DNA from: Ypsolopha sequella
Lineage: Eukaryota; Arthropoda; Insecta; Lepidoptera; Ypsolophidae
Direction of reading: 5' to 3'
Length of the DNA stretch: 64,000 nt
Assembly: GCA_934047225.1 (NCBI GenBank)
Contig: OW203986.1
Location: 24,245,221-24,309,220, forward strand
Positions 37,423 to 47,600 of the stretch are shown in pieces. The position numbers and the translations under genes were made by a program. The first letter of the stretch is position 1. Each line of letters starts with the position of its first letter. The notes beneath the pieces are model-generated. The model was not told the origin of the DNA and did no database searches. It was given only the letters and a program-made list of their open reading frames with translations.

Positions 37423-37738
37423 TTATTCATAATCTTCATCTAACATGCTTATTTCCATTGGAGTAAATGAAATTTGTTTCTTTGGAACTAGTTTTCTAAA
37501 GCCCGTTATATGCGTCTGAAGACACCATAAGTCTGTGGAATGTATCTTCTAGTGCCATCGTCGGTCTTGAAAAATTTCTGGAGAATTGCTCTCTGTATTT
37601 TCTAACGTCTTTGTTTCTACTTTCTTGCGTATCTTCGCTTAAAAGTCCTACAGTAATCCCCATACTATCGATTATAAGATACCCATGAATTAAAATCTTA
37701 TGTATTGTAGTTGGCATGTAGAACCACGGGTAATTTTC
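37423..37738 (-). pseudogene. C-terminal end of a RAG1/Transib-like transposase
   Basis: The peptide reads NYPWFYMPTTIHKILIHG, then GLLSEDTQESRNKD and RKYREQFSRNFSRP, then LMVSSDAYNGL. A frameshift there leads into FRKLVPKKQISFTPMEIS and the stop at 37423-37425. The order H-K-x-L-x-H...II...G...SE-x3-ES-x-NK...R-x-R...SR matches the RAG1 core around its third catalytic acid (Glu962, in SEGNESGNK), and the equivalent Glu is kept. Upstream catalytic parts are not seen. It sits inside the 36997-38747 element with matching TIRs and target duplication. Confidence 0.65.
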
Positions 37739-37849
37739 CTTCTATTTAAGAAAATATCTTCATAGTTTGAACCTAAAAAGAAAAAAAAAGTTATTGTAAT
37801 TCATAGTAATAATTATTATCAATATCAATACATGTAATGAAAATTGAAA

Positions 37850-38071
37850 GGGGGTGACTATCAGCGATTATTAGAATTCTTTTCTGTTTGTCTGTTTGTT
37901 CGCGCACATCTCCAAAATCACAGACCGGATTTGGATGCGGTTTTCTTTATTATGGTCTTGGCAACCCTGGCTAACATGTAGGTTATAGGGGACGATAATA
38001 AAATAACACCCGGGCCGCAAACGGGGCAGAATTTAATAAACGCGGGCGGAGCCGCGGGCAAAAGGCTAGTG
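37850..38071. repeat. Repeat fragment ending in CTAGT
   Basis: caccggatttggatgcggtt-type text (37922-37945) and gcggagccgcgggcaaaagg followed by ctagt are common at the 3' ends of small Helitron-like repeats. It is nested in the RAG1-like element. Confidence 0.4.
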
Positions 38072-39073
38072 ATTAATACATATTGAAATTATATTTATCT
38101 TATTTTGATATATCTTGCTGTACAATTATAAAAGGATTAGGTATGTTTTATGTCTATGCAAACTATATTTTATCAATATTTTATCAATAGGAGTAATTTT
38201 GGGAAGTGGTGCCTTTTGTCCTTCAAACAAAATGTTTGTTAAAGTGTCGCAGTCGGTCGCATTTGAGTGTTACTTTTTCAGATAAAACAAAGCATAGGCT
38301 TTCCAAAAAAGTATTTTTTATGGAATCACGTGGCTAGATATCGTACTTTCATTACAAGAGAAGTTTTATTTATAAAAAAATCTCTACCACAAACATAAAA
38401 AACACTTTAAATATCAAATCAAATGCATTTCAAAATTAAATCTAGGTAAATTATAAAACTTCATTACCTCCTGTAAAAGAATCCATCACTATATCACAAA
38501 CAATCTCACTAAGTACTTTAGATTTTTAACTTTGAACATGCACTATAAATTCACGAAAAAGCTTCCGCCGTCTAACAAGTTGAACTTTGGCCTAAAACAA
38601 CCGGTAAAGTATAAGTCATAGCATCTCCGCGTGTGAGCAGGTACTAAAAGGATCCTTTAAAAAGAGAATCTGACCAATCACAGCTTGTTTAGGTAAAATT
38701 ATGTTTTTTGAGTTTATGCCAGCTTTTATCGATTTTTCGCCTGTGTGCGCCACCACGGTGTCGTGCATTTGGGTATATTTGTTGTTACTAATACATATAT
38801 GTCTGAAATAATATTCAATTTGATATAATTCAAATATTTTTTATTAAAGACTATATAAATCAACCTTTACGGTAGGAATCATATTTTCTAAAATTTCCGC
38901 GATTGACACCTGAATCGGCAACATATCAATTAATCTAACAGCAAATGCGAACCAGGCTTGCTAAAGATGTCTTGACTTGCCTCGCCAGTACTTGACGGCG
39001 TGGCGGAAGGCCTCGGTAACTCGGAAATTTTTGATAGAACCAGAATATTGCCGATGTTGTGCTAATGACTTTC

Positions 39074-39406
39074 TTAAATCTCATCCAAATCCTTTAGTTC
39101 ATCGGCAGTTAAATTAAATTCTGAAAATGTTATTCCTTCAGATGATGACACAGATGATGATGATGGCATTGTTGAGACGAACTTTGGTTTTAATAACAGT
39201 TGTTGTTTCACTCGATTTTTTTGTTCCTTAGCCCTATTAATTCGCATTATTCGGCTCAAATTGTTACCGCAAATTATACAAAACTTGAAGGTATCAACGG
39301 TTATTGTGAAACATTCGTCGCATCTTTACAATTTTTTTGTGCAACTAGGACAGGTACTTCTGTTGTTCTGCCGTTCTATCCACTTTTTACAAAAGGGACA
39401 ATGCAT
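39074..39406 (-). pseudogene. Intronless two-zinc-ribbon ORF with one in-frame stop
   Basis: From ATG at 39406 the frame encodes 110 residues with one TAA (39326-39328) at codon 27. Two CxxC...CxxC units are visible: C3PFC6...C19PSC22 and C29DEC32...C43IIC46. A basic stretch (RIMRINRAKEQKNRVKQQ), a Ser-rich linker and an acidic end (FSEFNLTADELKDLDEI) follow. Codon 27 sits between the ribbons, where a Tyr codon could easily have become TAA. I do not recognise the protein. An AATAAA lies downstream near 38840, and promoter-like sequence lies at 39540-39600. It is within the Helitron bounds, so it may be a captured or retrocopied host gene. Confidence 0.5.
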
Positions 39407-39929
39407 TGTTAAGAGTTAACTATAACTTCTGAAAAATAGTTTTCAATTCAATTCAATGCCATTTTATCTGGCTTCCGATAATATGGACTCCGCAAAAATA
39501 GTTTTGAAATACCAATTATATTTTCTTGGAAACTTCGTTGACAGTGACACTGACAGTCAGTGTTGGCAGGTTACTATTACGTTTAGTAATGTGGCGTAGT
39601 CAATGAGTTCATCAATGGGCGTAGTCGACACAGACAAAAAAAATAGGCTGGTACTTACCTTATTTGTTAATATAAGTGTCTATATAATCTAATCTAATAT
39701 AATGTCTCATGCAAAATAATTATGAACATTAAGCTGGACATGTGTGCGTGATTTGCCCACTCTTTCCGCCCACTATGGAGCCGATACTTAGACTATCTGA
39801 TGCCTTTATAAAGCTGCCGGCTCTGAAATACATACATATGGTTTAAATTAATATGGTTCATATTAAGAGGTAAGTGATACGAAGTTCACCGGGTCAGCTA
39901 GTTTATAATAAAATCCAACCCTACGTCCG

Positions 39930-40262
39930 AGCCGAACATCACAGGCCACGTGACAGGCGAGCAACGTGTACGGCTAACAGGGCAATGGGCCAATGGCATA
40001 ACATAACGCAGGGCAACTTGAGGCGAGCTGTTGGGCAGTAGCACAGCCACCTATAGGCTGTTTCAGTAGCGATCCCACGGACCCGAACGTGCTTCCGGGG
40101 CAAGGCACTGTTCCTTATCTTCGGCTTGCCTTTGTTGGCAGGCCGGAGTGAACAATGACGAGGGACAGATCCCCCACCTCTGGCTTGCCGTGGGAGGCCG
40201 TTCAGAGTGGAGTAGCAAGAGCTATATGCTCGAAGGGTGTGTTCAGAACTCATTTCAGGAAA
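39930..40262. repeat. GC-rich fragment, possible LINE remnant
   Basis: The stretch is markedly GC-richer than its surroundings, with an open minus-strand frame of about 104 codons (SSEHTLRAYSSCYSTLNGL). It resembles LINE 3' DNA but has no firm motif. Confidence 0.3.
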
Positions 40263-40692
40263 TAGTTTTTTATATTATTGTTTATGAAATCTATGTATTT
40301 GATATATGTCAGTCACAGACGTAAGAATGAAAATAAAGGAATTTACAAAAACATAAAAAAGTTAATTTCTATTCCAAATATTAAATATAGACGTGATGTG
40401 GTAAGATTCCGTTCAGGGTGGATGTGAAACGTAAGTGGCGAATGGGCACGTTTTTCAAAAAAACGGGAACTTCCATTTACCTTCATGTGACGTCACTTGG
40501 GAAAAGGCTGTTTAGAAATGTGTCCTTGGCTATCAAGATAAATTTATAATAATTTGCTTCAAAAAAAGGCGGGTTTGTCACAATCCAGCTGAGAAACCGC
40601 TCTTAATCGGCGGTAGCTCATAAAATGTTTGTTATAATACAATTTGGAAGTATAGATATGTATGACATAGTCCCAGCAGTGATGACCTAGCA

Positions 40693-41038
40693 GCGGCGCG
40701 GCAGTAGCTCAGGCGTAGAACGCTGGCCTCTCAATCTTGAGATCCAGGTTCGACAATCCAATGAGTTTTTCGGAATTTAGGTGCATAGTATTTGTTCTTA
40801 CTTACCACTTGCTGAACGGTGAAGGAAAACATCGTAAAGAAACCTGCATGCCCTGAAAGGCGTGTATTTGTGTTCGAAGTACGGCGATAGGGCTCACACA
40901 CAACCCATCACGTTGGGACGTAATAATCATTGGTGAAACGCGGGTTTACCGAGTATAGACTGTGACTTGCATTTCATAGTTCACACTCGGAACACCTCTA
41001 ACACCCCTCGGGGATTCATGTCGTGACGATACATATAG
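40693..41038 (+). repeat. tRNA-derived SINE, near full length
   Basis: The head is gcagtagctcaggcgtagaa with a B-box-like region, and the body has aaacctgcatgccctgaaag, gggacgtaataatcattggt and cccctcggggattcatgtcg. It gives the best view of the SINE family in this window. Confidence 0.7.
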
Positions 41039-41039
41039 G

Positions 41040-41255
41040 GTGTTAAGATGATAACCGGGTGTTCTATCCATTAATATGAATAACTTTCACTAAGGGGCCA
41101 ACCCTAAAATCGCTAAAACAAATTCAACTGTTTCATACATTTTGGTCGACTATGTATTTAACTTTTCTGTGGAACATCTGATTATTTTTTCGCGATTTCA
41201 GGGTTGGCCCTATAGTAAAAATGTTTCGTATTAATGGGTAGAACACCTTGTTTGA
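41040..41255. repeat. Palindromic MITE
   Basis: gggtgttctatccattaatatga pairs in mismatched form with attaatgggtagaacacctt, and ggggccaaccctaaaatcgc pairs with gcgatttcagggttggccct. Confidence 0.7.
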
Positions 41256-41565
41256 AGGAAAAAGTTATCAAATTAACACCCATTTTGAACCCATTGTGAA
41301 TTTGTGAACATCGTCCAAACTCATACTTGAGCCTTGGTAAGTGATCAGCATGATGAACCAATAACGATTTTGTAAAATTCATAAAATTCAATTTCGACTC
41401 TCAATACTGATTCACTGAGGACTGGGAGTGAATTACTATGGGAAGTAGTAATTTCATTGTACGAATTTCACAAAAGTTGCTATCGATTCATGATGCTGAT
41501 CACTTACCAAGCCGCCAGTATGAATTTGGACGATGATCAAAAAGTCACCTTGTATACATCATATA

Positions 41566-41828
41566 TAAGGTCTTTCAATTTAAATGGAAAGTAATTTAGG
41601 AAGTGTTTCAGTATCGTTAATACATCACATTCTACTGCAAAGAACTTTTTTTGCGCGAACTTTTTTTTAATTCTCAGTACAAAGTGGTCCGATCAGCTGA
41701 CTCAGTTTGTATGGACAAGTGAAGAAAAACTTCGCGCAAAAAAAGTACTTTGCAGTGGAATGTGATGTATTAACGATACTGAATCACCTCCCTAAATTAC
41801 TTTCCATTTAAATTGAAAGACCTTATAT
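41566..41828. repeat. Palindromic MITE
   Basis: The arms are ggtctttcaatttaaatgga / tccatttaaattgaaagacc and tcgttaatacatcacattct / gaatgtgatgtattaacga. The borders are self-complementary (tataagg/ccttata). Confidence 0.75.
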
Positions 41829-42091
41829 AATACTCACAATAAATAAAATTGTCAGATTTAAATTGTGGGCATGCAAGAGTAGGTAGACAAGGGTACCTAC
41901 CAAGTATTTTGTCTGTGTCGGGAAACATTTGTTTACTTGTTTTTTATATCGTAATTTATATTTAAAAGTTAGGCCGTTACACCATCAATTTTCTTTGATC
42001 AATGTTCTGTTTTTATATTCGACGTCAAATAGTTTATATAAATTTTGTATGAAAAGGGATCCCTTATAACGACATGTTGTAGTGCAGCGGG

Positions 42092-42245
42092 TCTACCGCG
42101 TAATTCTCATTTTCATCAACATCAACTTGAGATTGAAATTTGTCGTGCGTGCGACGACGCCCGCCTAACATGTCATCTCTTTTGCGCGCGTTGAATTTCG
42201 CATGCATTTGCTTGAAGTTGATACAAATCAGAATTACGCGGTAGA
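42092..42245. mobile_element. 154-bp MITE, copy 2
   Basis: Nearly identical to 6656-6809, with the same length and TIRs. Confidence 0.77.
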
Positions 42246-42254
42246 CGCTCAGGT

Positions 42255-42380
42255 CCCGGCAATAAATAATGCACATCGTATTGTAGCGTCATCTCTGTCG
42301 CACGAAGCACTAAAAGTCCGGTGACAGAGACGACGCTCTACAAAGCCGAAGATAGCCGATGTACCTTATTTACTGCCGGG
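42255..42380. repeat. Small TIR repeat
   Basis: cccggcaataaataatgcac and gtaccttatttactgccggg are imperfect inverted ends, with acgatg/catcgg continuing inward. It is 126 bases long. Confidence 0.65.
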
Positions 42381-42928
42381 TATTGTAATGATCAGTTTCC
42401 ATAGACAATATTTGACGAAGGATCCTTTAAAAGTGATAGTGTAATATCAGCCAGCCTATTTAGATTTTATCTATGTATTTCTTTTTCATAAAAATCACAA
42501 GGGAACAGAAATAATAAACCAAATTCACTATAAATATTGTAATAATTTGAAAATAGACTTTTTATATAAAAATTACATTTTTATAAATATACTTCATTCA
42601 TCTGCAGGCTAATTAATTTAGAAACAAAATACGGCCAAATACACATACGTTTCTGTCGAAAGATAAAAAAGTTATGAGATAAAATAAATCTGAGTTCCAA
42701 TTATCGCTATTGACAATACTTGACAACGATACAGACTAGAAAGTACGATAATGGACATGACAGTGAGTAAAAAACTTAACGCTAAATAAACAAAACTGTT
42801 ACAGTTACAGGACATAAAAGCATAATATTTCGAAACTATAAAAATTAATATTATAAACTTAACACGATAAAGAGAGATGGCAATAATTTTATGGCACTGA
42901 GGATATAATAATATGGTGATTCAAGCGC

Positions 42929-43458
42929 TCACTTTTCTTTGGGCTTTTTCTCCTTCTTGCGTGGAGGTGGTACCGGTGCGGGTACATCGCCGCTTGTCGC
43001 CGCTGCGTCCTTCTTTACCACTTTCTTTGCTTTCTTTTTAGGCTCTGTTTGTGTGCCAGGTTCGGACGGTGTACTAGAGGTTAACGGTGATTCCGGGGAG
43101 GCACTTTTGTCACTAACAGAAGACTCGATCTGCGCCGCGGTGCTAGGCTTTGCCTTGATCCCCGGCTTGACGCCAATTTGTGCCAACGAGACGGGTCCTG
43201 CCGGCGGTGTGTCAGGTATGGGTTCATCGATGGAGAGGCTCTTCTGAGGCTTAAGAGCTGGTGGCGTTGAGGTCGGTGTCATGAGTGCTGGAGGAGTGGC
43301 CGAGGTGACGGTAGGAGTGGCCAGTTCACTGGCGATGATACTTTGAGCGAGCGATGCAGCGTCTTCCAGCTCGCTGTCGGGAGTTGGCAGTGGGTCCGCG
43401 ACAGCTGGTGGATTCAACTGCAATTTCCCAGCTGGCTTGCGCCCTCTCTCTCCTTCCG
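42929..43458 (-). CDS. GYG: Glycogenin coding exon 9, alternative or normal C terminus
   Basis: The exon is open from an AG acceptor at 43459-43460 to a stop at 42929-42931, and its phase (2 bases complete a codon) fits the exon 8 donor exactly. It encodes an acidic segment ([20 protein letters not shown]), a Pro, Ser and Thr-rich middle and a Lys-rich end ([12 protein letters not shown]), with no ATG at its start. It lies downstream on the same strand with the same composition as exon 8, which supports membership. The acceptor has only a T/G-rich tract, so the exact border is less sure. Confidence 0.72.
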
Positions 43459-44568
43459 CTACACAACAACCGGCTTCTTATTCTCTCGTTACGTTAGGCG
43501 GTTAGTGGGCGGTCACATTAGAGAGCAAGCTCGGTTAGGGCCTGGAACAAAGTCGAGGGAAACAAAACTACATGGTTAACTTGAAAAACTGCAAGCGCGG
43601 AAAGTTAGGTATAGTAGTTTAGTGCGCAGACTGAAGCTGTACGTTACAAGGATGTCAATGATACCAATTTCATGTAGGTTGGTAAGGTATTATTTATTTT
43701 ATTTATGCGTAATAAGATTTTAATAAGGTACAGCAATTCTATCTGGTTCATTCTATGTGCAATAGTGCATATGTGTGTTGAATGTGGTAAAGCATTGATT
43801 AATCCTTGCAATGTGTGACAATACATGAAAAGCAAACGAAATAAACGACATTTTACAAATTCTTCAGTCGATACGATTTGTTTCACAAAGCAGAAGAAAA
43901 TGCAAAAGTCTGTGACAAATTTGTTATCATTAGCAGTTTATTGAAATCAAGACCAGTATGGACTTACTTAGACTTGAGCTCAAAAAACAAAATCTTTGTG
44001 AAAATTCGTCTCCAGCCTCAAAATAGCTTGACGAATTGCTAACCAAACATTCCTATTTATTACATACAGTTGGACGCAACCCAACCCATATTTTATAGCT
44101 CACGGCTCCCAGCTTTTGATAAAGTTTACAAATAAAGTACTTCGTGCAAAAACTGAATTTTAGCGATATATTTTGGTAAAAAAAAAAAAAAAAAAAATTG
44201 GCGGATTCTATTGAAAGGGACTTTAGGTACCTTTATAGTAATTGAATTTTCCATAGTCGTGATTATAAAGCTGTAAATCCCAAAAAAAACGTTGGAAAAT
44301 AAAATCATATAAATAAAATAATATCAATTGAGCGAAGGATAATTGAAATCTAATGAACACAATCGCAAATGGAAGAGCAAACTGCCTATAAAGGCCAAAT
44401 ACTCAGACATATTGGAATGGTTCTTACAATGAAAGGGGGAAAGATAGAAGGAAAAGAGAAAGGGGAAAGTCTAGGAAGGAATATATTAAACAGCTAATGA
44501 AAAGGTACCTGGAACTGAAGGAGAGAGCCCAGAATGAAAAATGCTGCAACGACACACAAGACCCCTTA

Positions 44569-44663
<95 letters not shown>

Positions 44664-47600
44664 GATGAAGATAATATAATTAAAGAAACAGTATTTGCAT
44701 GTAAGTAAATATTTCATGTAAGTTGTTTTTAGCGAGTTATTTTTTGATTACTAATATTATTTCTCTCAATTTCGTTAGAGATCTGAAGACTATCTCAACA
44801 AAAAAATTGCGTTGCGTCCAAATACATGTACTCGTCACGTTGTTATTACCTGTTCTATCAAAGCCGCGTCTCTTGAGCTGCCTCCTCGGTAGCTGGGTGA
44901 AATAACAACGAATTTTGAAACTTAGGCTCAGTAAAACATAAAAACCAAAAACAAGTCACAAAACAGCACAAAAAAAACATTCTACGGGATGATTGAGCTA
45001 GTGACGCAACTAGGACCGAAAATGTGATAAACTAACGTGTCTCAGGTCGTCATCCATATTAGGTCAAAATGCGTTCATACACATTATTCGGACCCATCCC
45101 TGTAAAACTGCTAGTGGTCTTTAAAAATATTAGTACAATCTAAGAGAGAGAAAACGACAAAATAAACTCGGTGAGTGCAAAGCCAAGGCGGCGCGGGTCG
45201 TTTATGTTTCTACTCACTTTTAGGGGCCGGCGAAGGCACTTCTTTAGCTGGCGTGTTAGCGAGTGGTGGGCTGTCACTAGATGCTCCAGATAGATCCAGA
45301 TTTTTTTCGAGAGTTGCTACAGTCTTCGCTGGCGGAGTAGATGGAGCTTTGGCTACTGGTGCTTCTTGCACAGTTTTGGGAGCAGCAACAGCTGCAGCAA
45401 GTTCAGCTTGCGCAGCTTCTTTCGGGGCTCCAAGTGTAGGAGCGACTTCTGTGACAGGAGTCGAAGCAGGTTCTGGTGTAGATTTTGGAGTCACCGGTGG
45501 GGTAGGTGGCACTACTGGTGGCTCAGATATTATTTCTGATTTCGTTTCTACTGATTCCACTTTCTTGGGCTCGGCTGGCACTGGGGCTGAGACTGGGACA
45601 GTTTTTACTGCTGGCGTTGCTGGTTTTTCTTTAGGAGGAGAGGGTTGTTTCGCAGGTGCGGGCTGTTCTTTTGGGAGCGACGGTTGTTTTGGTGGGGGTG
45701 TTGGTTGTTTTGGTGGGGGTGTTGGTTGTTTTGGTGGGGGTGTTGGTTGTTTTGGTGGGGGTGTTGGTTGTTTCGGTGGGGGTGTTGGTTCTTTTGGTGG
45801 GGGTGTTGGTTCTTTCGGGGGTGGAGAAGGCTGCTTAGGAGCTTGACTTAAAGTCTGTGAGATCTTGGCCCAGATGTTATCGAAGGAATCAGCACCCATA
45901 TAGTCGATATGGCCGGCTTCCCAGCCCTGACGACGAGTCAGTTCATCAATCGCATCACGCTGTGTACCAGCCGCACCAGGTACAACACGGGCGAGGTTGC
46001 CAGCTACTCCACTCTGAAATATTAATATGTAAAATTGTAGTAAAATTGTTATAGAAATAAATTTTCAGTTCTGGATATTAACGGCACATCACATAATATG
46101 AATGGTAGATAGAGCTTGACCTAAGAACCGATGCCTATAAAAGATAGATAGAAATTCAGAAAATCTGTTTGCGGGTTTTTGTTAATGCAAATCCGTGCAA
46201 TTTATTAACAAGCATGCAAGGTTAGAAATCACAAATGCACAAAAACTGGCTATTACTCTCACAGTCTTATCAAGATATAACTATACTATGACAGAAATAA
46301 ATTTCTATGTTTGAACACTTGGCGATTTATCCATCGCAAGTAGATATAAATTAACATTATATCATTGCATTATATTATTCTGCGTTTCTATTTTGTCTAT
46401 GGTTTCTATACTGCAATGATAAAATGTTAATTTAAGATATAACTATGTTTGGGTACATACCATTAATATTTTTTACTTCTTTTTGTGTGAAAAGAAGGTT
46501 TGAAGGGTGACTTACTTGTACTTCCAGCGCATCCTCGAACGATTCATCTTCTTCAGATTCACTAACAGGTGGCAGAGGAGGAGTTGGCGGTGGAGTTGGA
46601 GGGAGTTGGTGTCTGCACATTCTTCTACCCATTGGGTCTATTGTAGGCTTATGTCTCAAATAGAAACCATCGTAAGGATGCCTTGGTCTTATATCATCAA
46701 CAAATTCGTCACAATCTTCTCCGGATATGTAACCGTTTGTCATACCATTTAATGAACAGTACAAATCTATTCGATTTATTCTCTTTTTTTTGTTCGTTTT
46801 AGGTTTTTCGACATCAAGTTCAGTTTGAAAATGATACGCTTGTTGAACTATGGGCGGCTGTTCCAGATGGGTATGGGTTGGATGAGGTTTGTGATTATGA
46901 ACTGAATGGTTATGAGAATTTACCTGACTTTCATTTTTCCACGATCGTTCTTCTATATGAATGGAATGACGACTTTCATTTTCGTTCTGCTTGTTGTACT
47001 GATGAGAATAATGATGCTCAAAGTGGTGTTCTTTATGTTCATTTAGAGGCTGATAATTGTGGTGTACCTGATGATCATGATGGTGCTGATGTTCAGCATG
47101 AGGTTGATGTCTGTGATCATATTGTTGTTCAAGCCACTGACGATCATCTTCATGACTATGTTGATAATGTTGTGAATCATGAGAATGTGATGTCTCTGGA
47201 ACTAACTGTTGTGGTGCTTTATACTCCCAAGCATATTCTCTCAATTCTTGAGTAACTTCCACCCTTCCATGATTTTGGCCATTATTTGATGTATTTAAAT
47301 CTTCTTTAGGTGGTATGTTTCCTCTATAAAGATCCCAAGGGTCGAAAAAATTGGTGAGGTCTAATTTTGCCTGATTCTCTTCTACGTGAGGCTGTTGTTC
47401 ATCAACATGGTGCCAAGGGAATTCAGAATGAGGATTGATTTCAGGTTCATAGTACTGACTGAGGTCCGGCGGTGGTAACTCTGGATGGCTTTCCTCCTCA
47501 ACCTACCGGTTGGAGTGACAAAACAACTCAGTGATGATCGCATGCAATGAACTCGAACTGAGCTTCACGCACTATGGTTAACTCAATACAATTCACAACA

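Larger units (their letters stand above)
36997..38747. mobile_element. RAG1/Transib-like DNA transposon inside the Helitron
   Basis: The inverted ends CACACAGGCGAAAAATCGAT / ATCGATTTTTCGCCTGTGTG extend another 20 bases with mismatches. CGCCA is duplicated on both sides (36992-36996, 38748-38752). A GC-rich 5-bp duplication and ends starting CAC fit Transib, the relative of RAG1. The minus strand carries a transposase C-terminal remnant (37423-37738). A non-coding repeat ending gggcaaaaggctagt lies at 37850-38071. Confidence 0.7.
35383..39902 (+). mobile_element. Broken Helitron with nested inserts
   Basis: The left end, TCTATCTATATAAATAAAAA followed by tgaattgctgttcgttagtc and gaacggctgaaccgattt, is typical of lepidopteran Helitrons. 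The right end, gttcaccgggtcagCTAGT, is followed by T. The left flank is A and the right flank is T, as Helitrons require. A RepHel N-terminal remnant lies at 36191-36996 and is cut by a RAG1-like transposon. No helicase part was found, so most of the protein is lost. Confidence 0.65.

Noticed and set aside
44424..44717. Poly-Ile and poly-Met frames
   Set aside because: They are translations of the ATG microsatellite.
45175..45846. 223-codon Gly-rich plus-strand frame
   Set aside because: It is the antisense shadow of glycogenin exon 8; the Gly repeats mirror the Pro repeat.
46878..47255. 125-codon plus-strand frame rich in Asp and Val
   Set aside because: Shadow of the His-rich glycogenin exon 7.
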